64,000 bases of DNA, taken from Bacteroidota bacterium. GTDB taxonomy: Bacteria > Bacteroidota > Bacteroidia > Chitinophagales > Chitinophagaceae. The position numbers were made by a program, and so were the translations under genes. The notes beneath the pieces were generated by a model, which had not been told where the DNA came from, ran no database searches, and saw only the letters and a program-made list of their open reading frames with translations. This document shows positions 7,466 to 16,417 of the stretch, one piece after another; the first letter of the stretch is position 1; every line of letters begins with the position of its first letter. The stretch is from contig JAEWKK010000019.1 of assembly GCA_023386045.1 (NCBI GenBank), forward strand, positions 434,001-498,000, read 5' to 3'.

Positions 7466-9529
7466 ATGCCACGCAAGCAAAAACAAAAGCTGGTGCTCAG
7501 CAGCGAAATACGAAAGCTTTTATCTAAAGGCAGTAAATCTTCTATGCCTAAAAACATAGAACCTATGCTGGCTACGCTTGTTACGGAACCCGTTACCGGT
7601 GAAGAATGGCTCTATGAGATGAAATGGGATGGGTATAGAGCTATTGCTTACGTTAATAAAACCACCGAACTCTGTTCCCGCAACAATAAATCATTCAATG
7701 AAAAATTTTATCCTTTATACGAATCATTGAAACAGTTGGGGATTTCTGTGGTGCTTGATGGAGAAATTGTAGTGGTCAACGATGAAGGACTTCCTGATTT
7801 TTCCAACCTCCAGCTCTGGCGCAGTGAAGCAGACGGTCATCTTCTTTATTACCTTTTTGATATTCTCTGGCTCGATGGCATTTCATTAATGCATCTGCCA
7901 CTGGAAGAAAGAAGAAAAATATTAAGAGCCATTGTTCCCAAAGATCATCCGCATTTCCGACTGAGTGAAAGCCTGAAAAATGGTGGTGAAAAAGCATTTG
8001 CCCAGGCAAGAAGCCTCCACCTCGAAGGTGTGATGGCAAAAAAAGCAGAAAGCGTTTATACCATTGGTCGCCGCACAAAAGACTGGCTAAAGATCAAAAC
8101 AGAAAAAACACAGGAACTGGTTATAGGTGGCTACACTATTAATGAAGGAACCAATAAATTATTCAGTGCTCTTTTACTGGGTATCATGGAAGGAAAGAAC
8201 TTCCGCTTTGTAACTCCTGTAGGTACAGGGTTCAATAAAAAAATGCAGGAACAGCTTCTTAAAAAGATGAAGCCCTTTGAAACTGCTACCTGTCCTTTTT
8301 CAACTGTTCCTGAATACAATAAGCCATCAAGGTTTCGTCCACATCCTCCCAAAGCTGAAGTAGTATGGGTCAAGCCAAAACTGGTGACAGAGATCAGTTA
8401 CCGCGAATTAACTTCAAGTGGCGCCATACGTCAACCATCATTCAGGGGATTGAGAGAAGATAAAAAACCATCGGAAGTAGTTTGGGAAAAAGAAACCCGC
8501 ACAAAAGATCTTTCATCACACCAGCTGGTCAAAGAAAAAGTGTTGGTAGCGCCTGTAAAAAAAGGAAGGAAAACCCTGCTTAATCCCAAAGAGGAAACAC
8601 AGACAAGGCCTGTTAATGGTCATGACCTGAAGTTCACCAACCTGAGTAAAATATTCTGGCCAAAAGAAAAATTTACCAAGCGTGACATGATCAATTACTA
8701 TTACCAGGTAGCCCCATTTATGTTGCCTTATATGAAGGACAGGCCGCAGATCCTGAACCGTCATCCTCATGGCATAGAAGGTGAAAGCTTTTACCAGAAA
8801 GATGTGAAAGGAAAGGCTCCGTCATGGATTGAAACCTTTCCCTATTACAGTTTTATGAATAAAAGAGAAAAGGAATTCCTGGTTTGTACCAACGAGGCCA
8901 GCCTTCTTTATATTGCTTCTTTGGGTTGTATTGAAATGAATCCCTGGCATAGCAGGAAAGAAAAACCCGACAATCCAGACTGGTGCATCATTGATCTCGA
9001 CCCTGATCAAAATCCTTTTTCACAGGTGATACAGGCGGCTAATGTTACCCGTGAGATCCTCGAAAGCATCGGCATCGTTTCTTATCCCAAAACATCCGGT
9101 TCTACCGGCATTCATATTTACATTCCCCTGGGTGCACGCTACAATTACGAGCAGTCAAAAGAACTGGGAAGAAAGATTGCAAAATGCATTCATAAGGAAC
9201 TGCCCAATTTCACTTCAATAGAAAGAAAAACGCAGGACAGAAATGGCAAAATGTACATCGACTTTTTAATGAACCGTCCGCAGGCTTCTGTAGCCGCGCC
9301 CTATTCATTAAGGCCAAAGCCTGGAGCTACGGTTTCCATGCCCCTGTATTGGGATGAAGTAAAAAAAGGCCTGAAGATGAAAGACTTTACGTTAGCAAAT
9401 GCCATGACAAGATTAAAGGAAACAGGTGATCTGTTTAAAGGTGTTCTGGGAAAAGGAATTGATATCGCAAAAGCAGAAAAAAAGATCCGCAGCCTGTTTG
9501 GAGATGAAGTAATGTTGAAAGGATACTAA
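7466..9529 (+). CDS. ligD: ATP-dependent DNA ligase D (ligase + polymerase domains)
   Basis: 687-aa LigD of bacterial non-homologous end joining. The N-terminal adenylation domain (about 30-215) carries nucleotidyl-acceptor K53 in motif I YEMKWDGYRA and motif IV-V segments LEGVMAKK and DWLKIKTEK; an OB-fold follows (216-320); a basic linker (350-400) leads to an archaeo-eukaryotic primase-type polymerase (about 405-670) with metal motif DLDPD. The 3'-phosphoesterase domain found in many LigD is absent, and no ku gene is present in this window. ATG 7466 follows a 86-base gap after the ArsR gene. Confidence 0.93.
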   Translation: MPRKQKQKLVLSSEIRKLLSKGSKSSMPKNIEPMLATLVTEPVTGEEWLYEMKWDGYRAIAYVNKTTELCSRNNKSFNEKFYPLYESLKQLGISVVLDGEIVVVNDEGLPDFSNLQLWRSEADGHLLYYLFDILWLDGISLMHLPLEERRKILRAIVPKDHPHFRLSESLKNGGEKAFAQARSLHLEGVMAKKAESVYTIGRRTKDWLKIKTEKTQELVIGGYTINEGTNKLFSALLLGIMEGKNFRFVTPVGTGFNKKMQEQLLKKMKPFETATCPFSTVPEYNKPSRFRPHPPKAEVVWVKPKLVTEISYRELTSSGAIRQPSFRGLREDKKPSEVVWEKETRTKDLSSHQLVKEKVLVAPVKKGRKTLLNPKEETQTRPVNGHDLKFTNLSKIFWPKEKFTKRDMINYYYQVAPFMLPYMKDRPQILNRHPHGIEGESFYQKDVKGKAPSWIETFPYYSFMNKREKEFLVCTNEASLLYIASLGCIEMNPWHSRKEKPDNPDWCIIDLDPDQNPFSQVIQAANVTREILESIGIVSYPKTSGSTGIHIYIPLGARYNYEQSKELGRKIAKCIHKELPNFTSIERKTQDRNGKMYIDFLMNRPQASVAAPYSLRPKPGATVSMPLYWDEVKKGLKMKDFTLANAMTRLKETGDLFKGVLGKGIDIAKAEKKIRSLFGDEVMLKGY

Positions 9530-9582
9530 GATCCAATTCACAAAAACATAAGTAACAGAAACAGGGATTATTTATCAATAAA

Positions 9583-9658
9583 TGCTTAGAATTATTCTGC
9601 AGAACAAGGGAGCGTCGCAAGCAAAGCTTAATAGCAGCACCATTGCCTGGTACCAATT
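9583..9658. repeat. Dispersed intergenic repeat, family A copy 1
   Basis: 76-base segment (TGCTTAGAATTAT..., GGGAGCGTCGCAAGCAAAG) homologous over its full length to 13965-14040. Both copies lie between genes. Similarity estimated by eye at about 70 percent. Confidence 0.6.
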
Positions 9659-9682
9659 AAAATTCACATGATTCAAGGATTG

Positions 9683-10471
9683 CTAAAACAAACTTTGCTC
9701 GGCACTATCTATGCCTAAAGGCGGAAGACCGGGCCAGTCAAAAGCCTCCAGCTTTTCCTTTCCATCGGGCCTTTCTTTGGTCGTACGGATGGTAAATACA
9801 GCTGTATAATCTATTTCTTCAGAAGGCCATTCATAATCAAGGATGGATTGAATTTCTTCATCATTAAGATCCTGCTGAAGCCATTTCAATTCCAGTTCCT
9901 TTGGTAGAAAGAGCGGCATTCGAAATGCCTGATCGCCGCTGTTGTGGATCTGTGACATCAGGCTGTTGGCAGCGCGGGTAACCACTGTAAAGGTTCCTGT
10001 AATCTCGCCGGTTTCCACATCTGCTTTATCGGGGTAATGATATAATCCAGGCAGGCAAAAAACTTCCCTTCCTTTTAATTTCACGAGATAAGGCACTTTG
10101 TTTTTGAAACCTTTTACCTCGCGGTGTTCAAAGATGCCGGTAACGGGAATGAGACAGCGCTTTCTCCTGATTCGGTGCCAGTAACTTTTTCTATCAGCAA
10201 TGATCTTTTCACTGCGGGCATTGCACATACTGGTGCGCATTTTTTTGATCTTCTCTGGTGTATTCATGTACTCCGCTATCACACCCCACTCAAAAGCCTT
10301 CATTTTATAAACACCATCCTCAAGGATGATCACTGGATATTTTCTGAAAGCCTGTGCCTGCGCATGCAGGTTCATATCATAGTTGATACCGATCTGCGGA
10401 TCAATCACCAGGTCAGGTAGATAATCGGTTACCAGTTCAATAGTGGTGGAGAAAGAAATATCATAACACAT
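9683..10471 (-). CDS. SRAP-family protein (YedK/HMCES-like)
   Basis: 262 aa. SRAP (PF02586) proteins form a thiazolidine crosslink with abasic sites in single-stranded DNA through Cys2 after Met removal. Here the protein starts MCYDISF, giving the catalytic Cys2. The conserved Asn/Arg/Glu segment (CNARSEKI), the E in PVTGIFEHR and the RMPLFLP block are also present. It is the last gene of a damage-response operon: its start overlaps the stop of the 166-aa gene by one base. Family and context both indicate abasic-site protection. Confidence 0.9.
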   Translation of the reverse strand: MCYDISFSTTIELVTDYLPDLVIDPQIGINYDMNLHAQAQAFRKYPVIILEDGVYKMKAFEWGVIAEYMNTPEKIKKMRTSMCNARSEKIIADRKSYWHRIRRKRCLIPVTGIFEHREVKGFKNKVPYLVKLKGREVFCLPGLYHYPDKADVETGEITGTFTVVTRAANSLMSQIHNSGDQAFRMPLFLPKELELKWLQQDLNDEEIQSILDYEWPSEEIDYTAVFTIRTTKERPDGKEKLEAFDWPGLPPLGIDSAEQSLF

Positions 10472-10971
10472 CAGGAAAGAAGTTCTATTTCCTCAAATTT
10501 AACCCGTGCTTCTCTTTTTTTATACTTCAGGCAAAGATAGAGTTCACCAAAGCGAACTTCGTAAGAGGTATCTACCACATCTTTTCCTGCAGGTGACCAT
10601 CCAAGAGCAGAGATGTATAGCCTGATCTTTTCTCTCAATGCATCATTGATCTCCCTTTCCCAACCTAATTTAAAAACCGCGGCAAATACGCGGTACTCCT
10701 TCATTTCGCTGGCAGCGATCTTTAATTTGTTGCGGTCTTCTTCCCTGTTCCAGTCGTAAAGGAAGCGGTAAGGATCATGTGCTATGGCCCCATAATGATC
10801 CTGGGCCGTAGTGAAATTATCATAAGCAGTGATGAGGAAAGATCCTTTTACGCCTTCATCGGTTTTGTTCCGGCCGCGAATGAATTGCTGCCTGACGAAA
10901 AATATTTTTCCCTTCTCAATGAAAGCCTGCAGAAGAGGTGAAGTAAAAGGATAAAATGGATTGAACATCAA
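10471..10971 (-). CDS. Unknown protein in umuDC operon, 166 aa
   Basis: Soluble basic protein with no recognised catalytic motif. It has aromatic N-terminus MMFNPFYPF, a motif RNKTDEGVKGSFLITAYD, and an alpha/beta C-terminal half ending in a strand-rich region (DTSYEVRFGELYLCLKYK). The start overlaps the umuC stop by four bases and its stop overlaps the SRAP start by one base, so it is translationally coupled to both. That position implies a role in lesion bypass or abasic-site repair, which is inference. Confidence 0.8.
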   Translation of the reverse strand: MMFNPFYPFTSPLLQAFIEKGKIFFVRQQFIRGRNKTDEGVKGSFLITAYDNFTTAQDHYGAIAHDPYRFLYDWNREEDRNKLKIAASEMKEYRVFAAVFKLGWEREINDALREKIRLYISALGWSPAGKDVVDTSYEVRFGELYLCLKYKKREARVKFEEIELLS

Positions 10972-12230
10972 ATAGCTTTTGGAATTTGATCAAGCCTCGT
11001 TGTATATGCCTGGGATAAATTGGTTTGCTTGAGGTGCCAGTTCTTTCCATAATCATGCGTGGCAAAACGCACAAGGTCACGTCCAAAGGATTGGTTCAGC
11101 TGGTCAATGGATTCCATGAGTTTTCTTTTGTTTCCTGTGGGCTGGGCTTCAAATAATCCAAGCTGTATTTCTTCCTGTGGCACCAGGTCCATTACAATCA
11201 CTCCTGCCTTTTGATAAAGGTAACCGGGTCTGAAGATGAGATCAAGCCCACGCATGGCATGCTTCATCAGTTCTGTTGTAAGATTGGAGGCCACAGGGAG
11301 TTCCATTGTGATCGCCTGTTCATATTGCGGATCAGTAGGACGGTGTGGATTTGTTTTTATAAAGACTTCAATCTTGCGTGCACAGGTTTTTTCCTTGCGC
11401 AACTTCTCTCCGCAGGAAGCAGTGAACTTGGCTATGGCCTGCTTCAGTTCATTTTTCTTTGTGATCAGGTTTCCAAAAGACCGCGAGGTGCATATATTTT
11501 TCCTGGTTGGCTTTTCTTCTTCCCAGGGGAAACAGGAAATGCCTTTCAGTTCATTGTATAATCTTTGTCCTACTACTGTAAGTTCTTTTCTCACCCATTC
11601 TTCCGGTGCCTTGGTAATAAAATCATGTGCTGAAAGAAATCCTTTTGACAGCAATAAGGCTTCCAGTTGTTTGCCTATTCCCCATGTATCTCCAATGGGG
11701 GTGGCCCTGAGCATGGCATGGATCTCTGCCTTGCTCTCCGCCACGTAAACACCCTCATCTTTCCTGGTTTTCTTTGCATAACGGTTGGCCATTTTTGCCA
11801 GGGCCTTTGTAGGTGCGATGCCCACACTTACCGGAATGCCCGTGGTGCTTTTTACTTTCCTGATGATCTCAACTGCCAGTTGATGAAGGTTGGTATATTT
11901 CATTCCAGACAGGTCGGCAAATACTTCATCAATAGAATATTCTTCGGTTCGTGGCACCATTTCATTGATCACCTGCATCACCCTTTTACTCATATTGTCG
12001 TAAAGGGTATAGTTGGATGAATGCACCTGCACCTGGTGCTTTTGTATGAGCTCATTGATCATAAAAGCCGGCTGCGCCATTTTAATACCAAGAGTCTTTG
12101 CCTCCTCGCTGCGTGCAATGGCACAGCCATCATTATTGGATAAAACAATCAGTGGTCTTCCCAGCAACAGCGGTTGAAACACCCTTTCGCAGGAGCAATA
12201 AAAATTATTACAATCAATCAGCGCTATCAT
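10968..12230 (-). CDS. umuC: Y-family translesion DNA polymerase (UmuC / Pol V catalytic subunit)
   Basis: 420 aa, normal for UmuC. Palm/finger motifs are present: ALIDCNNFYCSCERVF (first catalytic Asp at residue 6), the SIDE motif in EEYSIDEVFADL, and the helix-hairpin-helix region GDTWGIGKQLEALL. The UmuC-specific little-finger/C-terminal domain follows (IYTSRSFGNLI-like segment CTSRSFGNLITKKNEL). It lies four bases after umuD, forming the Pol V pair. Expected to copy damaged DNA during the SOS response. Confidence 0.95.
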   Translation of the reverse strand: MIALIDCNNFYCSCERVFQPLLLGRPLIVLSNNDGCAIARSEEAKTLGIKMAQPAFMINELIQKHQVQVHSSNYTLYDNMSKRVMQVINEMVPRTEEYSIDEVFADLSGMKYTNLHQLAVEIIRKVKSTTGIPVSVGIAPTKALAKMANRYAKKTRKDEGVYVAESKAEIHAMLRATPIGDTWGIGKQLEALLLSKGFLSAHDFITKAPEEWVRKELTVVGQRLYNELKGISCFPWEEEKPTRKNICTSRSFGNLITKKNELKQAIAKFTASCGEKLRKEKTCARKIEVFIKTNPHRPTDPQYEQAITMELPVASNLTTELMKHAMRGLDLIFRPGYLYQKAGVIVMDLVPQEEIQLGLFEAQPTGNKRKLMESIDQLNQSFGRDLVRFATHDYGKNWHLKQTNLSQAYTTRLDQIPKAI

Positions 12231-12234
12231 AATT

Positions 12235-12621
12235 TCAATGCGTAAGAATTACGACGGCAGTTACAACTCCCCAGACCTGGAATCCCATTTCTTCTGTGAT
12301 CTGTATGGGCTGGTATTTCGGGTTGGCTGATTCAAGCCGCACACCTCGAATGTCCTTCACATAATACTTCACGAGGAAGTCTCCATTCAGAGAAGCAATG
12401 ACGATGGAATAGTTTTTAGGCTGCGCGGCCTTATCCACCACAAGCAGCGCACCGGGAGGAATATTGGCCCCGATCATGGAATCATTCACCGCCCTGAGGT
12501 AAAAGACTGAGGGACGGGGTTTCAATATCTTTTCCAGGTCTATGCCCTCCTCGCTATAGTCCAGCGCAGGCGAGGCAAACCCGGCCTGCACGTATCCAGA
12601 GATCGTCATCTTGCTTTCCAT
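12235..12621 (-). CDS. umuD: UmuD-like S24 peptidase, Pol V accessory subunit
   Basis: 128 aa. Self-cleaving partner of UmuC. The cleavage site is A13-G14 in VQAGFASPALDY, homologous to the C24-G25 site of E. coli UmuD. The Ser-Lys dyad is S48 (NDSMIG) and K85 (FLVKYY), with the expected 37-residue spacing. The N-terminal arm is short, as in other Bacteroidota UmuD. First gene of the operon umuD-umuC-166aa-SRAP. Confidence 0.93.
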   Translation of the reverse strand: MESKMTISGYVQAGFASPALDYSEEGIDLEKILKPRPSVFYLRAVNDSMIGANIPPGALLVVDKAAQPKNYSIVIASLNGDFLVKYYVKDIRGVRLESANPKYQPIQITEEMGFQVWGVVTAVVILTH

Positions 12622-12625
12622 CTTA

Positions 12626-12638
12626 CTAATTTATTTAG
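12626..12638. promoter_or_regulatory. Palindrome in umuD leader, candidate operator
   Basis: CTAATTTATTTAG is an inverted repeat (CTAA / TTAG around a 5-base centre) four bases before the umuD start codon. A damage-inducible operon should carry a repressor site here, but the Bacteroidota LexA site is not well defined and the arms are AT-rich, so this is weak. Confidence 0.3.
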
Positions 12639-12798
12639 CAAAAATGAGACTAAAAAATCAATGAACAAAAGACCTTGAATGACAATGAAAGGGTATTTGA
12701 CAGCCGGGTGGATTGTTTTTCCTTCATTTACGCTTAAAATGGCTGTGGATAAATGCAGTTAAAAAGTTTTCAACAGGAGAAATCAATGGAAAAAAGGG

Positions 12799-13626
12799 CT
12801 AAAGAATAGTACCGCAGAACTTGCAAAACACGGCATCCTTATCATGGCCTTCCCTGCCGCACCCGGGACAGGCTTCTGTTCCATGCTTCTTACTTCTGGC
12901 GGCAAAAGCCATTTCAGTGGTAACAATACCGGTGGGCACTGCAATGATGCCATAGCCAATAAACATCATAATAGAGGCAATGAATTTTCCAAGGGGCGTA
13001 ACAGGAGAAATGTCTCCGTAGCCAACCGTGGTAATGGTAACAATGGCCCAGTAAACACTTTCGGGGATGGTAGAGAACCCATTCTCCCTGCCTTCCACCA
13101 GGTACATGATAGAACCCAGTATGATTACGAGGCTCAATACCACCAGCATGAAGATGGCGATCTTTTTAAGGCTTCCCCTAAGTGCAGCCTTGAGGAAAAT
13201 GATCTCGGTAAGGAAATGAGTGAGCTTGAAGATCCTGAAGATGCGAAGCAGTCGAAGTGCGCGAAGCACCAGCAGGGATTGCGCACCTACAAAAAATATG
13301 CTGAGGTAGGATGGAATAATTGCCAGCAGGTCAATGATGCCAAGGAAGGAAACCACGTAACGCATGGGTTTTTTAATGCTGACCAGTCTGAGGATATATT
13401 CAATTGTAAATAGAATGGTGAAAACCCATTCAAGGATATTGTACACTTCACCCCATTTGCGATGGGTGCTCTGGATGCTGTCCAGCATCACAACTGCAAT
13501 GCTGGCAATGATAAATAGCAATAGGGTAATATCAAAAGCTTTACCGGCTGGCGTGTTGGATTCATAAATCACTTCGTGCAGCCTCAACTGCCAGGGTTTT
13601 ATTTTTGGATCAGTGCCTGCCTTCAT
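12799..13626 (-). CDS. Voltage-gated potassium channel with C-terminal zinc ribbon
   Basis: 275 aa from ATG 13626; the open frame extends 15 codons further up without a better start. Six transmembrane segments: S1-S3, an S4 with regularly spaced Arg (LRALRLLRIFRIFKL), S5, the pore loop with selectivity filter TTVGYGD, and S6 (GIIAVPTGIVTTEM). The last 25 residues hold two CxxC knuckles (CPGCGREGHD, FCKFCG), a cytoplasmic zinc ribbon. It is a Kv/KvAP-type tetrameric inner-membrane channel; the zinc ribbon may couple gating to metal or to another protein. Confidence 0.92.
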   Translation of the reverse strand: MKAGTDPKIKPWQLRLHEVIYESNTPAGKAFDITLLLFIIASIAVVMLDSIQSTHRKWGEVYNILEWVFTILFTIEYILRLVSIKKPMRYVVSFLGIIDLLAIIPSYLSIFFVGAQSLLVLRALRLLRIFRIFKLTHFLTEIIFLKAALRGSLKKIAIFMLVVLSLVIILGSIMYLVEGRENGFSTIPESVYWAIVTITTVGYGDISPVTPLGKFIASIMMFIGYGIIAVPTGIVTTEMAFAARSKKHGTEACPGCGREGHDKDAVFCKFCGTIL

Positions 13627-13724
13627 GAATAATAAAGATAATCCAGTGGCCCGCAAAGCCCAAGAAATCAAAATATTTGAAATGAGGGTATCATCTTTGA
13701 AGGTATAGATCTAAATTTCAAGGC

Positions 13725-13922
13725 ATGAAAAAGTTCAGCCTGTTCAGCTTACTAATCTTAGCTTCATTGGCATCCATAGCAGGTGATAGCATACCCGCGG
13801 TAGAGCCGGGCTATGAAACCAGTTTCACCAATACAGAATTATGGTTGATTGTGGCCGTAGCCTTCCTGGTGCTGGTAGGATTGTATTTTGTGTACAGGAA
13901 TAGAAAAATAAAAGCCAGGTAG
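13725..13922 (+). CDS. Small secreted/membrane protein, 65 aa
   Basis: Signal peptide (residues 1-19, MKKFSLFSLLILASLASIAG), a short periplasmic segment (DSIPAVEPGYETSFTNTE), one transmembrane helix (LWLIVAVAFLVLVGLYFVY) and a basic cytoplasmic tail RNRKIKAR. Divergent from the potassium channel gene. Function unknown; the topology suggests a small inner-membrane accessory protein. Confidence 0.7.
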   Translation: MKKFSLFSLLILASLASIAGDSIPAVEPGYETSFTNTELWLIVAVAFLVLVGLYFVYRNRKIKAR

Positions 13923-13964
13923 CATCCTGATACATGCATATGTTAAAGTGAAAGGCATCCACTA

Positions 13965-14040
13965 TGCTCAGTGCTGAACCGAAAGTACAAGAGAGCGACG
14001 CAACGAAAGTCCAATAGTAGCAATGGAGCTGGTAACCAAC
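13965..14040. repeat. Dispersed intergenic repeat, family A copy 2
   Basis: 76 bases homologous to 9583-9658 (shared blocks ACAAG-GAGCG-CGCAA, AATAG-AGCA and CTGGTA-CCAA). Its GCGACGCAACGAA block at 13995-14007 is repeated as the exact inverted 13-mer at 14158-14170. The gap 13923-14235 holds no gene. Confidence 0.6.
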
Positions 14041-14130
14041 TTCTTTTTCTTTCTAATAACTATATCTGGATCATTTAATTTTTACTGAAGCAATTCTTAA
14101 CCTTTCACCATTGCTATTGCAGTGTTTTTA

Positions 14131-14170
14131 ATACCAGCATTGGTTTTCCATGGCATCTTCGTTGCGTCGC
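14131..14170. repeat. Inverted partial copy of repeat family A
   Basis: Read on the minus strand this stretch begins GCGACGCAACGAA and continues with GCCAT and CCAATGCTGGTA blocks that follow copy 2 loosely, so copies 2 and 3 form a long inverted pair about 150 bases apart. It could fold into a large hairpin in RNA. Confidence 0.5.
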
Positions 14171-14235
14171 AATCCTTTCATCTTTCTGTTAGTAATTGGG
14201 CTTTGATATTTTATCAGCTATTGATCTTTGTCAAA

Positions 14236-15120
14236 CTAACGCTCAAAGATCTCCGCATTGAATACAAATCCAATATTGGCATTGAAGCCACGCAATGATC
14301 TTACAGGAATCTTTTCTTCGCTGCCGAACACATGCCGCATGTCAGCATAGGCCTGGAAATTATTGTACTGAAAGGTGACCTTAAATCCGAGCGACCAGAT
14401 GGCAGAAGGGAGCTTAGGGCTTTCAAACAGTGTCCTGAAATCCTCGTTATCCTGGTCTGCAATATTGGCCAATGCAAGGAAAGTGGCTAATGAAAAAACA
14501 ACATCATCATCACCTACAGAATGAAGAAATGAATAGCGGCCGCCAAGCACATGGTTGATGCTGGTAAACTTCAGGGAGATGGTATCCTTTTCTCTTTTGA
14601 TACTCTTGGTAGAAAATTCATAGAAAGGTGTGAGCAGATGAACTCCTTTTAACTCGCTTCTTTTCCTAAGTATTTGTATAGAATGCGATACAGTGCCCAG
14701 GAAGGCATTGTTGCCAATATCAGGGAAGAGAAAAGTGCTGGCCATCAGGGTATCGCGGTTGGTAGCATTTTTATTAAAGCTGAAATTGATGGTAGTGAAG
14801 GCAGCTGAATCACGAAAAGGGCGAATGAATCCTGAAAGCTTACCGGATGCATTCAGGCTGTTGAATACTTCTGTATTGATATTGCCAATGCCGTACAATC
14901 CAAAGGTGGAGATGTTGTCGAAAGAAACATAATCTCCTGTTTTCCCTTCACGGGGATTGGCGTCATAAAACCTTTGCTTCTCATTATTCTTGTCTTTCCT
15001 GGTAATTCTTTCAGTAAAGGCCTGCTGGCTAAAAGCAGTGCCACTACCAAGTAGCAGCAGTGAAATCATCATGATTCTCATAACAGTGTTTTTGGTTGTG
15101 AAGAATTTCGTTGACAACAA
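14236..15120 (-). CDS. Predicted outer-membrane/secreted protein, 294 aa
   Basis: Sec signal peptide around residues 12-31 (MRIMMISLLLLGSGTAFSQQ; the ATG at residue 14 may be the true start). The mature protein alternates polar and aromatic residues in strands (FTTINFSFNKNAT, HVLGGRYSFLHSV, GFKVTFQYNNFQAYADMRHVFG) and ends with an aromatic-containing strand, like an outer-membrane beta barrel or a PorT-like envelope protein. No enzyme motif. It diverges from the lipoprotein-7TM-kinase operon. Confidence 0.65.
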   Translation of the reverse strand: MLSTKFFTTKNTVMRIMMISLLLLGSGTAFSQQAFTERITRKDKNNEKQRFYDANPREGKTGDYVSFDNISTFGLYGIGNINTEVFNSLNASGKLSGFIRPFRDSAAFTTINFSFNKNATNRDTLMASTFLFPDIGNNAFLGTVSHSIQILRKRSELKGVHLLTPFYEFSTKSIKREKDTISLKFTSINHVLGGRYSFLHSVGDDDVVFSLATFLALANIADQDNEDFRTLFESPKLPSAIWSLGFKVTFQYNNFQAYADMRHVFGSEEKIPVRSLRGFNANIGFVFNAEIFER

Positions 15121-15269
15121 AGCTTGAGAATCGTACTCCCTCAGGCAAGAAGGGAATGACTGAAATAAAAACCGTTGATTAACGGTAAAGGACCCTTTTA
15201 AAAACGGAGGCCTTTAATTATTGCCTATATGATATTTGATCTCTATTTTGATCACCAAACCAAAACAAC

Positions 15270-15761
15270 ATGAAAAAGATCTTACTGCTACTGCTGGTTT
15301 CCGGCCTCGGGCTGCTTGCCTGTAACGATAAAGAAGATGATGATCACTCCAAAAAAGCCACAGTTGATTCAACGGCTATGAATTACAACAAGGGAAATTT
15401 TGGCAGGGTCCAAATTCTGGATAAGGAAGTGGACAGCGTGAATGCGCGGAAATGTATCGACTCCATGCAAGCCCTTTACGAAGGAACCGACTACGATGCC
15501 ATCAAGGCCTCTTACACCAGGTCTGTAACATTCGGAAGTGAAAATCTCAAACAATGGTTAACGGACCAGCATATTTTTGAGAGCAGCGATTCTATTGTTT
15601 TATGCCTCGGCATTTATACTAAAGACGCGGTGAGAGATTGGAACCTTCCTGAAGACCACTACGGCAGAATGACCATTTTTGTGTGGCCATATAAAATAGG
15701 AATTACCGGGGAGATGGCTTCCTTCGTTAACCCATTTAATGTTGGTAGCCTTCATCCCTGA
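15270..15761 (+). CDS. Lipoprotein, unknown function
   Basis: 163 aa. Lipobox at LGLLAC (Cys18) followed by acidic linker NDKEDDDHS. The mature domain is mixed alpha/beta with motifs CIDSMQALYEGTDYDAIK and TKDAVRDWNLPEDHYGRMT. It is the first gene of an operon: the stop TGA shares a base with the ATG of the 7TM gene. The arrangement lipoprotein-7TM protein-kinase-regulator suggests the lipoprotein belongs to the same sensory unit, which is inference. Confidence 0.7.
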   Translation: MKKILLLLLVSGLGLLACNDKEDDDHSKKATVDSTAMNYNKGNFGRVQILDKEVDSVNARKCIDSMQALYEGTDYDAIKASYTRSVTFGSENLKQWLTDQHIFESSDSIVLCLGIYTKDAVRDWNLPEDHYGRMTIFVWPYKIGITGEMASFVNPFNVGSLHP

Positions 15762-16417
15762 TGCCTATTCCATTTTACATTATCATCATTCTCTTAAGTC
15801 TTACCGTTGCCCTGATGGCATGGAAGTCCATACGTTCCAGCTTTCTGGTATGGTTCATTCCTTTTTTGCTGATCACACTGATCACAGAATTGGGAGGTGC
15901 GTATTACAAATATGTGCTCGACCGGAATAATGCCTGGATCTACAATGCTTACCTCCTGTTGCAGGTAGCTTTTTTTTCCGTACTCTATTTCCACTACCTC
16001 AGGATTGCTGCACAACAGAAACTCATTCTGATCACCAGCTTTATTTATTTGTTAACCGCAACAGGATTCTATGTTTATACAGGTTCATGGAATTCGTTCA
16101 ATGCGATCATTTTTGCTACAGGTGGCTTTATGGTGACTTCGTTTGCCGTATTATTCCTGCTTTATTATTTCTCTCTTGATAATAGCGAGGAAGAAGCAGC
16201 GCTGCTGCCACTGATTTTTATTTGTACAGGAGTGATCATTTATTTTTCCGTAGTCAGTATCACCATCACCTTATACAAATACCTGCAGTTTTATAATTCG
16301 GAATGGGGTGGCGTCAGGCTCTATAACCTCATACCAAGGATTTTGAGTATTATTATGTATTCACTTTTTACCTATGCATTTTACTTATGCAGCACAAGGA
16401 AAATATTGAAGTACTGA
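15761..16417 (+). CDS. Seven-transmembrane protein, putative sensor partner
   Basis: 218 aa almost entirely membrane-embedded with seven hydrophobic helices (near residues 1-20, 28-50, 60-82, 85-105, 112-138, 145-172 and 195-215). No catalytic motif. Its stop lies 31 bases inside the following kinase gene, so the two are translationally coupled. The kinase itself has only one helix and no sensor domain, so this protein is the likely signal receptor; that role is inferred from the overlap. Confidence 0.75.
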   Translation: MPIPFYIIIILLSLTVALMAWKSIRSSFLVWFIPFLLITLITELGGAYYKYVLDRNNAWIYNAYLLLQVAFFSVLYFHYLRIAAQQKLILITSFIYLLTATGFYVYTGSWNSFNAIIFATGGFMVTSFAVLFLLYYFSLDNSEEEAALLPLIFICTGVIIYFSVVSITITLYKYLQFYNSEWGGVRLYNLIPRILSIIMYSLFTYAFYLCSTRKILKY

